A DNA stretch of 64,000 nucleotides from Streptomyces taklimakanensis (GTDB lineage Bacteria; Actinomycetota; Actinomycetes; Streptomycetales; Streptomycetaceae), in assembly GCF_009709575.1 (NCBI RefSeq), contig NZ_WIXO01000001.1:1364001-1428000 (forward strand), in the 5' to 3' direction. Below the pieces are notes generated by a model. That model ran no database searches and had not been told where the DNA came from. It saw nothing but the letters and a program-made list of their open reading frames with translations. A program made the translations under genes and the position numbers. Below, one piece after another: positions 27,211 through 37,370 of the stretch (position 1 is the first letter of the stretch; each line of letters opens with the position of its first letter).

Positions 27211-29052
27211 ATGGCGGTTTCCGTAACCCTGCCGGCGCTCGGTGAGAGCGTCACCGAGGGCACCGTCACCCGCTGGCTGAAGGCCGAGGGTGAGCGCGTC
27301 GAAGCCGACGAGCCCCTGCTGGAGGTGTCGACCGACAAGGTCGACACCGAGATCCCCGCCCCCGCGTCCGGTGTCCTGTCCTCCATCAAGGTGGCCGAGG
27401 ACGAGACGGTCGAGGTCGGCGCCGAGCTGGCCGTGATCGACGACGGCAGCGGCGCCCCCGCCGAGGCTCCCGCCCAGGCGGAGGCTCCGGCCGCCGCCGA
27501 GGCCGCCCCGGCTCCGGCTCCGCAGCCCGAGCCCGCGCAGCAGCCCGAGCCCGCCCCGGCTCCGGCGCAGCAGGCCCAGCCGCAGCCCGAGCCCGCCCAG
27601 CAGGCCCCGTCGGGTGGCGCCGAAGGCACCGACGTGGTCCTGCCGGCCCTGGGCGAGTCCGTCACCGAGGGCACCGTCACCCGCTGGCTGAAGTCGGTGG
27701 GCGACGAGGTCGAGGCGGACGAGCCCCTGCTGGAGGTCTCCACCGACAAGGTCGACACCGAGATCCCCGCCCCCACGTCCGGCACCCTGCTGGAGATCGT
27801 GGTGGGCGAGGACGAGACCGCGGAGGTCGGCGCCAAGCTGGCCGTGATCGGTGCCGCCGGTGCCGCTCCGGCTCCCCGGGCCGAGGCTCCCGCTCCCGCT
27901 CCGGCCCAGCAGCCCGAGCCCGAGCCCGCGCCGCAGCCCGCTCCGGCCCAGCAGCCCGAGCCGCAGCCCGCGCCGCAGCCCGAGCCCGCTCCGCAGGCGC
28001 CGACCACGCCGGCCCCGCAGCAGCGGGAGACCCCGGCGCCCACGCCGACCCCGTCGGCCCCGGCCCCGGCCCCGGCCCCGGCCCCGGCCCCGGCCCGGCA
28101 GGCCCAGCCCGCCCCAGCGGGCGGCGAGGGCGCCTACGTGACCCCGCTGGTGCGCAAGCTCGCCGCCGAGAACGGCGTCGACCTGTCCACCGTCAAGGGC
28201 ACCGGCGTCGGCGGCCGTATCCGCAAGCAGGACGTGGTGGAGGCGGCCGACCGGGCCGCGGCCGCCAAGGCCCAGGCTCCGGCCGCCGCCCCGTCGGCCG
28301 GCCGCGGCCCGGCTCCGGCCGAGCCGTCGCCGCTGCGCGGCCAGACGGTTCCGATGACCCGGATCCGCAAGGTCATCGCCGAGAACATGATGAAGGCGCT
28401 GCACAACCAGGCGCAGCTCTCCTCCGTGGTCGAGGTGGACGTCACGCGGATCATGCGGCTGCGGGCCCGGGCCAAGGAGGACTTCCTGGCCCGCGAGGGC
28501 GTCAAGCTCTCCCCGATGCCGTTCTTCGTCAAGGCCGCCGCCGAGGCCCTGAAGGCCCACCCGTCGATCAACGCCAAGATCAACGACGACGGCACCGTGA
28601 CCTACCACGACGTCGAGAACATCGGCATCGCGGTGGACTCGGAGAAGGGCCTGATGGTCCCGGTCATCAAGGGCGCGGGCGACCTGAGCCTCGCCGGCAT
28701 CGCCAAGAAGACCGCGGAGCTGGCGGGCAAGGTCCGCACCGGCAAGCTCAGCCCGGACGACATGTCCGGCGGTACGTTCACGATCAGCAACACCGGTTCG
28801 CGCGGTGCGCTGTTCGACACGATCATCGTGAACTACCCGCAGGTGGCCGAGCTGGGCATCGGTGCCACCGTGCGTCGCCCGGTCGTGGTCGACCACCCGG
28901 AGCTGGGCGAGACCATCGCCATCCGGGACATGGTCTACCTGACCCTGTCCTACGACCACCAGCTGGTCGACGGCGCGGACGCCGCCCGCTACCTGACGGA
29001 CGTCAAGGCCCGTCTGGAGGCCGGGGAGTTCGAGGGCGAGCTGGGTCTGTGA
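27211..29052 (+). CDS. sucB: Dihydrolipoamide acyltransferase (E2) with two lipoyl domains
   Basis: 613-aa core of the 2-oxo acid dehydrogenase complex. Two near-identical lipoyl domains carry K43 and K180 in [12 protein letters not shown]. They are joined by long Ala-Pro-Gln-Glu linkers (about 78-137 and 215-303). An E3/E1-binding domain (about 305-345, [15 protein letters not shown]) and the catalytic acyltransferase domain follow, with active-site H583 and D587 (YDHQLVDG). TAGGAG precedes the ATG. Usually annotated sucB, but with lpdA and aceE as neighbours it most likely serves pyruvate dehydrogenase; actinobacterial 2-oxoglutarate dehydrogenase carries its own E2-like domain (family knowledge). 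Confidence 0.93.
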   Translation: MAVSVTLPALGESVTEGTVTRWLKAEGERVEADEPLLEVSTDKVDTEIPAPASGVLSSIKVAEDETVEVGAELAVIDDGSGAPAEAPAQAEAPAAAEAAPAPAPQPEPAQQPEPAPAPAQQAQPQPEPAQQAPSGGAEGTDVVLPALGESVTEGTVTRWLKSVGDEVEADEPLLEVSTDKVDTEIPAPTSGTLLEIVVGEDETAEVGAKLAVIGAAGAAPAPRAEAPAPAPAQQPEPEPAPQPAPAQQPEPQPAPQPEPAPQAPTTPAPQQRETPAPTPTPSAPAPAPAPAPAPARQAQPAPAGGEGAYVTPLVRKLAAENGVDLSTVKGTGVGGRIRKQDVVEAADRAAAAKAQAPAAAPSAGRGPAPAEPSPLRGQTVPMTRIRKVIAENMMKALHNQAQLSSVVEVDVTRIMRLRARAKEDFLAREGVKLSPMPFFVKAAAEALKAHPSINAKINDDGTVTYHDVENIGIAVDSEKGLMVPVIKGAGDLSLAGIAKKTAELAGKVRTGKLSPDDMSGGTFTISNTGSRGALFDTIIVNYPQVAELGIGATVRRPVVVDHPELGETIAIRDMVYLTLSYDHQLVDGADAARYLTDVKARLEAGEFEGELGL

Positions 29053-29079
29053 CCCGGCTCTGACCGGCCCGCGACAGCC

Positions 29080-29119
29080 GGCGGCGCCCCCGTCCGGGAC
29101 TCCGGACGGGGGCGCCGCC
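29080..29119. terminator. Terminator after the E2 gene
   Basis: Perfect 18-bp stem (GGCGGCGCCCCCGTCCGG with complement) and 4-nt loop, 28 bp after the stop. Confidence 0.88.
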
Positions 29120-29204
29120 GTACCGGTCACCGTGTCGGCCGCCGTATCGTCGGTGGTCCCGGCCCGTTTCCGGCCCGTCACCGTCCCCCCGGCAAGGAGC
29201 GTCC

Positions 29205-29828
29205 ATGACCCCTCCCGTCGTCCACTCCCTGCGCGAGCAGATCCGCGAGCACATCGTGGAGGGCATCGTCCAGGGGCGTTGGAAGCCGGGCGAGCGCATC
29301 GTGGAGCGGCGGATCGCGGTGGAGCTGGAGGTCAGTCAGACGCCCGTGCGGGAGGCGCTGCGCGAGTTGGAGGCGCTGCGGCTGATCGAGTCGGCGCCGA
29401 ACAAGGGCGTGCGGGTGCGGAACCTGACCGCGGCCGATCTGGAGGAGATCTACCCGGTGCGCGCCGGTCTGGAGCAGATGGCCGCCGAGTTGGCGGCCGA
29501 CCGGCTGGCGCGGGACGCCTCGGCGCTCGTCGAGCACGTGGCGCTGTTGTACGAGGCCGACCGCGCCGGGGACGGCGAGGCACAGGTACGGCACACCGTC
29601 GCCTTCCACCGGGAGCTGGTGCGCGCGGCCGGGAACAGCGTGCTGCTGCACACCTGGGAGTCACTGGGCATCGGGGTGTGGACCACGCTCGCCATCCGTT
29701 GGCTCGGCACCCGGCAGCAGTCCTACGCCGAGGAGCACGAGGCGGTCGTCGAGGCGTTCCGCGCCCGCGATCCGCGCATCGGCGAGCTGGTCAAGGAGCA
29801 CGTCCTCGGCTGTGCACCGCGTGCCTGA
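29205..29828 (+). CDS. GntR/FadR-family transcriptional regulator
   Basis: 207 aa. An N-terminal winged helix (about 1-70) has the GntR signature: LREQIREHIVEGIVQGRWKPG, then the VSQTPVREALRELEALRLIE recognition region. The C-terminal FCD-type all-helical domain carries metal/effector-site residues (E...HTVAFHRELVRAAGN and H near RDPRIGELVKEH). GntR proteins of this type respond to organic acids. It is encoded 143 bp before aceE on the same strand, with a 15-bp palindrome in between, so it is a good candidate PdhR-like regulator of pyruvate dehydrogenase (inference). Confidence 0.9.
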   Translation: MTPPVVHSLREQIREHIVEGIVQGRWKPGERIVERRIAVELEVSQTPVREALRELEALRLIESAPNKGVRVRNLTAADLEEIYPVRAGLEQMAAELAADRLARDASALVEHVALLYEADRAGDGEAQVRHTVAFHRELVRAAGNSVLLHTWESLGIGVWTTLAIRWLGTRQQSYAEEHEAVVEAFRARDPRIGELVKEHVLGCAPRA

Positions 29829-29883
29829 TAAGCGGCACTGAATGCCAATTTCGGCTTCGGGGCGTTTTCTCTTCTCCGACCCT

Positions 29884-29913
29884 TTGATCGATCATCGATC
29901 GTGGGCGTACAGT
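29884..29913 (+). promoter_or_regulatory. aceE promoter overlapped by a palindromic operator
   Basis: GATCGAT-C-ATCGATC (29886-29900) is a perfect 7-bp inverted repeat. It begins inside a candidate -35 TTGATC (29884-29889); TACAGT (29908-29913) lies 18 bp further as a candidate -10. The site is 57 bp after the GntR gene stop and about 70 bp before the aceE start. Binding there would block the promoter. The GntR protein just upstream is the obvious candidate, not shown. Confidence 0.6.
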
Positions 29914-29970
29914 CCGAACATGGGTGTGACACCCCCACCCCCGTTCCGTCCTGTCCGGAAGGCGGCCACC

Positions 29971-32652
29971 ATGCCCGACGCCGAACGCATCCCCAGCGAG
30001 CTGGACCAGCTCGTCGACCGCGACCCCGAGGAGACCGCCGAGTGGGCCGCGTCCCTCGACGCCGTCGCCCGCGAGGCCGGTCCGCACCGGGCCGCGTACC
30101 TGATGCGGCGCACCCTGGAGCACGCCGGGCGCACGGGGCTCGCCCTCCCTCCGCTGCCGGAGACGGACTACGTCAACTCCATCCCCACCGCCGCCGAACC
30201 GGAGTTCCCCGGCGACGAGGAGATGGAGCGGCGGATCACCGCCTGGAACCGTTGGAACGCCGCCGCCATGGTCACCCGCGGCAGCCGGCTGGGCGTGGGC
30301 GGTCACATCGCCACCTACGCCTCGGCGGCCTGGCTGTACGAGGTCGGCTTCCAGCACTTCTTCCGGGGCAAGGAATCCGCCGAGGCCCCCGGCTCCGGCG
30401 ACCAGCTCTACCTCCAGGGGCACGCCTCCCCCGGCATCTACGCCCGCGCCTTCCTGGAGGGCCGGCTGACCGAGGCCCACCTGGACAACTTCCGCCGGGA
30501 GGCCGGCGGCGACGGCCTGCCCTCCTACCCCCACCCGCGCCGGCTGCCCTGGCTGTGGGAGTTCCCGACCGTCTCCATGGGGCTGGGGCCGCTCTCCGCG
30601 ATCTACCAGGCCCGCTTCAACCGCTACCTGGCCGGCCGCGGCATCAAGGACACCTCCGGCTCCCACGTGTGGGCCTTCCTCGGCGACGGCGAGATGGACG
30701 AGCCGGAGTCCACCGCCGCGCTCACCCTCGCCGCGCGCGAGGGGCTGGACAACCTGACCTTCGTCGTCAACTGCAACCTCCAGCGCCTCGACGGACCGGT
30801 CCGCGCCAACTTCAAGATCGTGCAGGAGCTGGAGGCCCAGTTCCGCGCCGCCGGCTGGAACGTCGTCAAGACGCTGTGGGGCTCGGCCTGGGACGAGCTG
30901 TTCGCCCTGGACACCACGGGCGCGCTGGTCAGGCGGCTGCGCGAGGTGCCCGACGCGCAGTTCCAGACGTACGCCGCCCGCGACGCCGCCTACGTCCGCG
31001 AGCACTTCTTCGGCGCCGACCCCGCCCTGGTCGAGATGGCGAAGCTGCTGACCGACGCGAAGATCACCGAGTGCTTCGGCGTCTCGCGCGGCGGCCACGA
31101 GCCCCGCAAGGTGTACGCCGCGTACCGGGCCGCCCTCGCGCACCGGGGCGCGCCGACCGTGATCCTCGCGCAGACCGTCAAGGGACACACCCTCGGCAAG
31201 GGCTTCGAGTCCAAGAACGCCAACCACCAGATGAAGAAGCTGACGGTCGACGAGTTCAAGGACATGCGCGACCTGCTCGACCTCCCGATCCCCGACCGCG
31301 CCTTCGACGACGGCCCGGTGCCCTACGGCCACCCGGGCGCCGACTCCCCCGAGGTCCGCTACCTCGTCGAGCGCCGCGCCGCCCTGGGCGGTCCCGCCCC
31401 GGCCCGCCGCACGCACCCCGTCCCCGCCCTGCCCGAACCCTCCGAACGCGCCTTCCAGGCCCTGGCGAAGGGCTCCGGCAAGCAGGAGCTGGCCACGACC
31501 ATGGCCCTGGTGCGCCTGGTCAAGGACCTGATGCGGGACAAGGAGACGGGGAGGCGGTGGGTGCCGATCGTCCCCGACGAGGCCCGCACCTTCGGCATGG
31601 AGTCGCTGTTCCCCTCGGCCGGCATCTACTCGCCCAAGGGCCAGACGTACGAGCCGGTCGACCGCGACCAGTTGATGTACTACAAGGAGGCCGACGACGG
31701 TCAGATCCTCAACGAGGGGATCACCGAGGCCGGCGCCATGGCCGACTTCATCGCCGCCGCCACCTCCTACGCCACGCACGGCGAGCCGATGATCCCGCTC
31801 TACATCTTCTACTCGATGTTCGGCTGGCAGCGCACCGGCGACCAGTTGTGGCAGCTCGCCGACCAGCTCGGCCGCGGCTTCGTCGTCGGCGCCACCGCCG
31901 GTCGCACCACGCTCACCGGCGAGGGCCTCCAGCACGCCGACGGGCACTCCCACCTGATCGCGTCCACCAATCCGGCCTCGCTCAACTACGACCCGGCGTT
32001 CGCCTACGAGATCGCGGTGATCGTGCGCGACGGCCTGCGTCGGATGTACGGGCCCGAGCCGGAGGACGTCTTCTACTACCTGACCGTCTACAACGAGCCC
32101 AAGGTCCAGCCGGCGATGCCCGAGGGGGTCGAGGAGGGCATCCTGCGGGGCCTGTACCGCTTCCGCGAGGGCGTCCCCGCCGCGCCCGACTCCCCCCGGA
32201 TCCAGTTGCTGGCCTCGGGCACCGCGATCCACTGGGCGCTGGACGCCCAGCGGCTCCTCGCCGACGACTGGGGTGTGATCGCCGACGTGTGGTCCGCCAC
32301 CTCCTGGAGCGAGCTGCGCCGTGATGCCCTGTCCTGCGACACGGCGCAGCTTCGGGGCGAGGACCGGGTCCCGTACGTCACCCGCGCGCTGCGTGGCGCG
32401 CCCGGCCCGGTCCTCGCCGTCAGCGACTGGATGCGGGCGGTCCCGGACCAGATCGCCCCGTGGGTGGAGCAGGACTGGTCCTCGCTGGGCACCGACGGCT
32501 TCGGCCTGTCGGACACCCGTGAGGCGGCCCGCCGCCACTTCGGGGTGGACGCCGAGTCGGTGACGGTGGCGGCCCTGGACCGGTTGGCCCGGCGCGGCGA
32601 GGTCAAGCGGGAGACGGTGCGGGAGGCCGCGCGGCGCTACGGTTCGGCCTGA
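29971..32652 (+). CDS. aceE: Pyruvate dehydrogenase E1 component (AceE, homodimeric type)
   Basis: 893-aa thiamine-diphosphate enzyme that decarboxylates pyruvate and acetylates the E2 lipoyl arms. The TPP/Mg motif is [13 protein letters not shown] (GDG ... NCNLQ), an active-site His lies in [10 protein letters not shown], and the transketolase-like central and C-terminal domains are complete. The ATG at 29971 has GGAAGG nine bases upstream; an in-frame ATG at about 29920 lacks this. The gene follows a GntR regulator and a palindromic operator. Together with lpdA and the two-lipoyl E2 it makes a full PDH set. Confidence 0.96.
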   Translation: MPDAERIPSELDQLVDRDPEETAEWAASLDAVAREAGPHRAAYLMRRTLEHAGRTGLALPPLPETDYVNSIPTAAEPEFPGDEEMERRITAWNRWNAAAMVTRGSRLGVGGHIATYASAAWLYEVGFQHFFRGKESAEAPGSGDQLYLQGHASPGIYARAFLEGRLTEAHLDNFRREAGGDGLPSYPHPRRLPWLWEFPTVSMGLGPLSAIYQARFNRYLAGRGIKDTSGSHVWAFLGDGEMDEPESTAALTLAAREGLDNLTFVVNCNLQRLDGPVRANFKIVQELEAQFRAAGWNVVKTLWGSAWDELFALDTTGALVRRLREVPDAQFQTYAARDAAYVREHFFGADPALVEMAKLLTDAKITECFGVSRGGHEPRKVYAAYRAALAHRGAPTVILAQTVKGHTLGKGFESKNANHQMKKLTVDEFKDMRDLLDLPIPDRAFDDGPVPYGHPGADSPEVRYLVERRAALGGPAPARRTHPVPALPEPSERAFQALAKGSGKQELATTMALVRLVKDLMRDKETGRRWVPIVPDEARTFGMESLFPSAGIYSPKGQTYEPVDRDQLMYYKEADDGQILNEGITEAGAMADFIAAATSYATHGEPMIPLYIFYSMFGWQRTGDQLWQLADQLGRGFVVGATAGRTTLTGEGLQHADGHSHLIASTNPASLNYDPAFAYEIAVIVRDGLRRMYGPEPEDVFYYLTVYNEPKVQPAMPEGVEEGILRGLYRFREGVPAAPDSPRIQLLASGTAIHWALDAQRLLADDWGVIADVWSATSWSELRRDALSCDTAQLRGEDRVPYVTRALRGAPGPVLAVSDWMRAVPDQIAPWVEQDWSSLGTDGFGLSDTREAARRHFGVDAESVTVAALDRLARRGEVKRETVREAARRYGSA

Positions 32653-32657
32653 CGGCC

Positions 32658-32683
32658 GAGGGGCCCCGCACGGGGCGCCCCTC
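32658..32683. terminator. Imperfect terminator after aceE
   Basis: GAGGGGC...GCCCCTC hairpin with an inner CCCG/CGGG extension, 6 bp after the aceE stop. Three tandem copies of CCTTCGGT follow at 32683-32705. Confidence 0.6.
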
Positions 32684-32832
32684 CTTCGGTCCTTCGGTCC
32701 TTCGGCGTCGCGCCGGGTGCGCCCGCCCCCACGGGGGTGGGCGCACCCGGTCGTCGTGCCGGCGCCTTCGTCGCCGGCCGACCCGGGGCGGTCCCCCGGG
32801 TCGGCCCTCCTCCCCTGCGGCTCCGGTTCCCG

Positions 32833-32934
32833 CTACTCGTCCGGGTGGCCGCGGAGCTTGAGGATGGCGGCCAGCAGTCCGCCCCACACCACCAGCATGG
32901 CGACGATCATCATCACGACGGCTCCAGCCGACAT
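32833..32934 (-). CDS. Small subunit of an NSS-family (MetS-like) importer
   Basis: 33-aa single-helix membrane peptide MSAGAVVMMIVAMLVVWGG followed by a short basic tail (LKLRGHPDE). Its start overlaps the transporter stop as TGATG, so it is translated by termination-reinitiation. It matches the methionine/alanine importer small-subunit family (MetS type), which is required by the large subunit for transport. Too short for routine gene calling. Confidence 0.88.
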   Translation of the reverse strand: MSAGAVVMMIVAMLVVWGGLLAAILKLRGHPDE

Positions 32935-34541
32935 CACGGCCTCCCTTCCACCGGGCCGTGCCCGTCCGACTGCCCGTTCGACTGCCCGCCCGGCGGCCCG
33001 TCCGGCTCCGTGCCCACGGTGGCCTCCTTCGGTTCCGTTCCCGCCGGCTCCCCGCGCCACGGAAGCAGGGACGCCAGGACGGCGAGGAGCACGGCGCCCA
33101 GGGCGACCGCCCAACCGGCCCAGAACAGGAAGTCGCTCGGGTAGCCGCCGTAGTTCTCGTCGAATTCCGCCCGCAGGCTGTCGATCATCATCCAGATCAG
33201 CACCAGGGGCGTGATCACGCCCAGCGCGATGCGCCACCACACGCCCAGCCGGACCGCCGAGGTGGCGTCCGCGTCCTTCTGGAGCACCGGCAGACGGCGC
33301 AGCACCCAGGCGACGGTGACCACCGCGACCAGGGCCGCCAGCACGATGCCGTACTGGTTGATGAAGTGGTCGGCGGCGTCCAGCAGGTACAGCCCGCTGT
33401 CGGTCGGGAAGAGCAGCACGGAGACCGCCGCCAGCAGCCCGCCGACGCCCAGGACGGCCGGGAGGCGTCCGATGCCGGTCCGGTCCTGCACCGCGGCGAC
33501 CACCACCTCCACGATGCTGATCAGCGAGGTCAGGCCGGCGATCACCAGGGAGGCGAAGAACAGGAACCCGAACAGGACGCCCAGCGGCATGTTGGAGATG
33601 ATCGTCGGGAAGGCGACGAACGCCAGCCCGATGCCGCTGGTGACGGTCTCGTCCACCGGCGTGCCGCTGCCGGCGGAGAGGAAGCCGAGCGTGGCGAAGA
33701 CGCCGATGCCCGCCAGCACCTCGAAGGAGCTGTTGGCGAAGCCGGCGACCAGCGCGGAACCGGTCAGGTCGGCGCGGCGCCGCAGGTAGGAGGCGTAGGT
33801 GATCATGATGCCGAAGCCGACCGAGAGGGAGAAGAAGATCTGCCCGTAGGCCGCCACCCAGACGCTGCCCTTGGTCAGGGCGTCCCAGTCGGGCGAGAAG
33901 AGCGCGTTCAGACCGGTGGCGGCTCCGTCCAGGGTGACCGCCCGGACCACCAGGACGATGAAGAAGACCACCAGCAGGGGGATGAAGATCTTGTTCGCCC
34001 GCTCGATGCCGCGCCGCACGCCCAGGGCCAGGATGGCCAGCACCACGACCCACACCGCCAACAGCGGCCAGAAGACCCCGCCGATGTAGGAGGAGATCCA
34101 CCCCGGCTGCTCGGCGGTGCGCAGGAACTCGCCGAAGAAGAAGGCGTCCGCGTCGTCCCCCCAGCTCTCGGTGAGGGAGAAGCCGACGTAGCGGACGGCC
34201 CAGGCGAGGATGACGGCGTAGTAGGCGGCGATGACGAACGAGATCGCCACCTGCCACCAGCCGATCACCTGTGCCGGACGTGCCATGCGGCGGAACGCCG
34301 CGGGCGGTGACTTCCGGTAGCGGCGGCCGACGGTGTATTCGAGGATCAGCATCGGGATGCCCGCCGTCAGCAGGGCGATCAGGTAGGGCAACATGAACGC
34401 GCCGCCGCCGTTCTTGTACGCCTCGGACGGGAAGCGCCAGATGTTGCCCAGTCCGACGGCCGAGCCGATCGCCGCCAGCAGGAAGCCCGTGCGGGATCCC
34501 CACTGCGCGCGAGGTGGGGCGCCGCTGGTTTCAGTAGCCAT
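32934..34541 (-). CDS. Sodium-dependent (NSS/SNF family) amino acid transporter
   Basis: 535-aa polytopic protein with 11-12 helices. The NSS start signature GFLLAAIGSAVGLGNIWRFP and the Na+-site helix 1 are intact, as is the ASLVIAGLTSLISIVE helix. The cytoplasmic C-terminal tail is Gly/Pro/Glu-rich. The ATG at 34541 is chosen because AAGGA lies 9 bases upstream; an ATG 9 bp earlier would touch it. With the 33-aa partner downstream it resembles MetP-MetS, a methionine and alanine uptake system (family inference); substrate not proven. Confidence 0.92.
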   Translation of the reverse strand: MATETSGAPPRAQWGSRTGFLLAAIGSAVGLGNIWRFPSEAYKNGGGAFMLPYLIALLTAGIPMLILEYTVGRRYRKSPPAAFRRMARPAQVIGWWQVAISFVIAAYYAVILAWAVRYVGFSLTESWGDDADAFFFGEFLRTAEQPGWISSYIGGVFWPLLAVWVVVLAILALGVRRGIERANKIFIPLLVVFFIVLVVRAVTLDGAATGLNALFSPDWDALTKGSVWVAAYGQIFFSLSVGFGIMITYASYLRRRADLTGSALVAGFANSSFEVLAGIGVFATLGFLSAGSGTPVDETVTSGIGLAFVAFPTIISNMPLGVLFGFLFFASLVIAGLTSLISIVEVVVAAVQDRTGIGRLPAVLGVGGLLAAVSVLLFPTDSGLYLLDAADHFINQYGIVLAALVAVVTVAWVLRRLPVLQKDADATSAVRLGVWWRIALGVITPLVLIWMMIDSLRAEFDENYGGYPSDFLFWAGWAVALGAVLLAVLASLLPWRGEPAGTEPKEATVGTEPDGPPGGQSNGQSDGHGPVEGRP

Positions 34542-34687
34542 GTACGACATTCCTTGGCGTGTGAGCCTGTGAGTTGACAGCACGCTAACAGCGCACGGGG
34601 CGCCGCGCGCCCCCGTGGGCTCCTCGGAATGCGCCCCGGGGCGCTCCGGCGTGTGTTTCGCGGGGTCCACGGCGGGATGATGGCCCC

Positions 34688-35710
34688 ATGCGCGCTGCCC
34701 GGCTGATCAAGATGGTGCTGCTGCTCCAGACCCGGCGGTCGATGACCGCCGCCGAACTGGCGGACCGCCTGGAGGTCTCCGAACGGACCGTGGCCCGCGA
34801 CGCGCTGGCACTGTCGGAGGCGGGCATCCCCGTCTACGCGGACCGGGGCCGGACGGGCGGCTACCGGCTGGTGGGCGGCTACCGGACCCGGCTGACGGGG
34901 CTGGGGCGCGACGAGGCGGAAGCGCTGTTCCTGTCCGGGGTGCCCACCGCGCTGCGGGACATGGGACTGGCGGACGCGGCCTCGGCGGCCCGGTTGAAGG
35001 TGGCGGCGGCGCTCACGCCCGAGCTGGCCGACGCCCCGCACAGCGCGGCGCAGCGGTTCCACCTGGACGCCCCCGCCTGGTGGCGGCCGCCCGAGACGCC
35101 CGACGGGCTGCCGGCGGTCGCCGGGGCGGTGTGGGAGGACCGGCGGCTGGCGGTGCGCTACCGGCGTCGGGACGGCGAGGAGGTGGAGCGGGACCTGGAG
35201 CCGTACGGCCTGGTGCTCAAGGCCGGTGTCTGGTACCTGGTCGCTCGGGTCACCGGCGGGGCCGGGGCGGCGTGGGACGGCCGGGACCCGGGCGGCGAGC
35301 ACCGCGTCTACCGGGTGGACCGCCTGGTCCGCGCCGAGCCGCTGACCGAACGGTTCGAACGGGACGAGGAGTTCGACCTGTCCGCCTTCTGGGAGGAGCG
35401 CGCCGCCGCCTTCGTCCGCTCGATCCTGCGGGAGACCGTCGTGGTGCGACTGACCGACGAGGGCGTACGGGCCCTGCGGCACGCCGTCGACCGGACGGTG
35501 GCCGAGGAGGCGCTGGAGCGGGGGGAGACCCACGGGCGGGCGGACGCCGACGGGCGGCGGCTGACCACCGTCACCCTGCCCGTGGAGTCCCTGGACGTCG
35601 CCTACACCCAGCTCCTCGCCCTGGGTCCGGAGTGCGAGGTACTGGAGCCGCCCGCGCTGCGCGAGCGCATGGCGCGGGCGGCCGAGCGGGCGGCGGCGCT
35701 CTACCGGTAG
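34688..35710 (+). CDS. WYL-domain transcriptional regulator with N-terminal HTH
   Basis: 340 aa. Residues 1-60 are a HTH_11/DeoR-like winged helix (MTAAELADRLEVSERTVARDALALSEAGIPVYADRG), then a WYL domain (about 140-240) with LEPYGLVLKAGVWYLVAR containing the WYL residues, and a C-terminal WCX extension. WYL proteins sense nucleic-acid or small ligands. Divergent from the NSS transporter, so it may regulate that operon (inference from position). Confidence 0.9.
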   Translation: MRAARLIKMVLLLQTRRSMTAAELADRLEVSERTVARDALALSEAGIPVYADRGRTGGYRLVGGYRTRLTGLGRDEAEALFLSGVPTALRDMGLADAASAARLKVAAALTPELADAPHSAAQRFHLDAPAWWRPPETPDGLPAVAGAVWEDRRLAVRYRRRDGEEVERDLEPYGLVLKAGVWYLVARVTGGAGAAWDGRDPGGEHRVYRVDRLVRAEPLTERFERDEEFDLSAFWEERAAAFVRSILRETVVVRLTDEGVRALRHAVDRTVAEEALERGETHGRADADGRRLTTVTLPVESLDVAYTQLLALGPECEVLEPPALRERMARAAERAAALYR

Positions 35711-35722
35711 CCCGCTCGCGTC

Positions 35723-36673
35723 CTACCGGTAGTCCTCGACGCTCGCGTCCCTGCCGCCGTGGACGACCTCGATGATGTACCGCCAGCCGTCCGGTCGCGA
35801 GCCGTCGGCGTCGGTGAAGCCGTACTCGCGCGCGAGCCGCCCGCTGTCCAGCGACCGGCCGTTCCAGCGCGCCACGTCGGGGTCGCACGCCAGCGCCGCG
35901 ACGGCCCGACCGATGTAGACGGGCGACTCGGCGATGGCGAAGTGCGGCTCCTTGGCGACGGCGTCGCGCCAGTTCTCCTCCGTCACTCCCAGGGCGTCGA
36001 GCATCTCCTCCGAGCGCAGGAAGCCCGGCGAGAGGCACACCGCCGTGCAGCCGTGCTCCCTCAGCTCCTCGCCGAGGCCGAACGCCGCCCGGATCGGGGC
36101 GTTCTTGGCGAGGTCGAAGAAGAGGTTGCCGCGGTACCGGGGCCCGTTGTACTCGGCGGTGCCGTCGGTGACCTCCACCACCAGGCCGCCGGGCCGCCGG
36201 ACCAGCAACGGCAGCGCGAAGTGGCTGGTGATCAGGTGGCTCTCCACTCCGAGCCGGAGCATCCGCAGCCCCTTCTCCAGTTCGACCTCCCACACCCGGG
36301 TGTCGAAGTCGAGCAGGTGGTCGCCGCCCCACACGCCGTTGACCAGGACGTCCAGCCGCCCGTGGTCCCGGTCGATCCGCTCCACCAGGGCGCGTACCCG
36401 CTCCGGTTCGAGGTGGTCGGTCGGCACGACGATGCCGGTGCCCCCGGCCGCCGAGACCAGCTCGGCGGTCCCCTCGATCGTCTCGGTGGGGCGTCCCACC
36501 TCGCTGACGTGCTCCCGGGTGGTGCGGCCGGTGACGTACACCGTGGCGCCGGCCCGGCCCAGCTCCACGGCCATCGCCCGGCCCGCGCCCCGCGTCGCCC
36601 CCGCCACCAGGGCCACCCTGCCCCTGAGGTCCCTCGGGGTCTTCGGGTCCTCGGAAACCGCTGCCGTGCTCAT
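35723..36673 (-). CDS. SDR-family oxidoreductase with altered catalytic Tyr
   Basis: 316-aa short-chain dehydrogenase-like protein. The NAD(P) glycine motif AGATRGAGRAMAVELG and the VNGVWGGDH (NNAG-equivalent) segment are present. The usual YxxxK pair appears as FFDLAK: the Tyr position is Phe, while Lys remains. The conserved post-catalytic CLSPGFLRSEEM is intact. Function and substrate unknown. Convergent with the WYL regulator gene (12 bp apart). Confidence 0.85.
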   Translation of the reverse strand: MSTAAVSEDPKTPRDLRGRVALVAGATRGAGRAMAVELGRAGATVYVTGRTTREHVSEVGRPTETIEGTAELVSAAGGTGIVVPTDHLEPERVRALVERIDRDHGRLDVLVNGVWGGDHLLDFDTRVWEVELEKGLRMLRLGVESHLITSHFALPLLVRRPGGLVVEVTDGTAEYNGPRYRGNLFFDLAKNAPIRAAFGLGEELREHGCTAVCLSPGFLRSEEMLDALGVTEENWRDAVAKEPHFAIAESPVYIGRAVAALACDPDVARWNGRSLDSGRLAREYGFTDADGSRPDGWRYIIEVVHGGRDASVEDYR

Positions 36674-36828
36674 GCGCGCGTCCTCCCGCGAATGCGTGCG
36701 TCGATGTGTGCGTCGATCACGCTGCCACCGATACCGGACACCTTCTGTCGGGTTTTCCGTTCGATGGGCCGGGTTCCGGTGTCGCGCGTGCGCCTCGGGC
36801 GATCGGGGCGGATGCTGGAGCCGTGACG

Positions 36829-37359
36829 ATGCACGAGGCGGAGTTCTGGGAGCTGGTCGACGGCACCCGCGAGGCGTCCGGAGGCGACCCGGAGGACCAC
36901 GCCGACCTGCTCGCCGAGCAGCTGTCGGCGCTCGACCCGGAGACGGTCGTGGACTTCGCCCACCACTTCGAGACCCGGGTGAACCGGGCCTGGCGCTGGG
37001 ACCTGTGGGGCGCGGCCTGGGTGCTGCTGGACGGGGCGAGCGACGACGCCTTCGACTCCTTCCGCTGCTGGCTCGTCGGCCGGGGCCGGAAGGTGTTCGA
37101 GGGCGCCCTCCACGACCCGGAGTCGCTCGCCGACCTGCTGGAGGACTTCGACCCGGAGACCGACGGCGAGGGCGCGGACCTGGGCTGCGCCCCGTACGAG
37201 GCGTACGAGCGGCTCACCGGCACGGAGCTGCCCGACCCCGGCGTGCCCGAGCCGCCCCCGGAGCCGGAGGGCACCCCGCCGCCCTTCGAGGACGACCGCG
37301 CCCTGGCGGCCCGCTACCCCCGGCTGTGGGAGCGGTTCGGGGAGCCGGGGAGGGAGTGA
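36829..37359 (+). CDS. DUF4240 domain protein
   Basis: 176-aa acidic protein. It begins MHEAEFWELVDGTREAS and contains FDSFRCWLVGRGRKVFEGALHDPESLADLL, the signature of the DUF4240 family of actinobacterial and other bacterial proteins of unknown role. A Pro/Glu-rich tail follows. The ATG at 36829 has GGAG eight bases upstream; the GTG 6 bp earlier is too close to it. Convergent with the GNAT gene. Confidence 0.88.
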   Translation: MHEAEFWELVDGTREASGGDPEDHADLLAEQLSALDPETVVDFAHHFETRVNRAWRWDLWGAAWVLLDGASDDAFDSFRCWLVGRGRKVFEGALHDPESLADLLEDFDPETDGEGADLGCAPYEAYERLTGTELPDPGVPEPPPEPEGTPPPFEDDRALAARYPRLWERFGEPGRE

Positions 37360-37370
37360 GGAGGCTTCGT

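Noticed and set aside
27520..28120. Possible CRISPR-like or tandem repeat array
   Set aside because: Repeats encode the Ala-Pro-Gln linkers of the E2 protein in frame; no spacer pattern.
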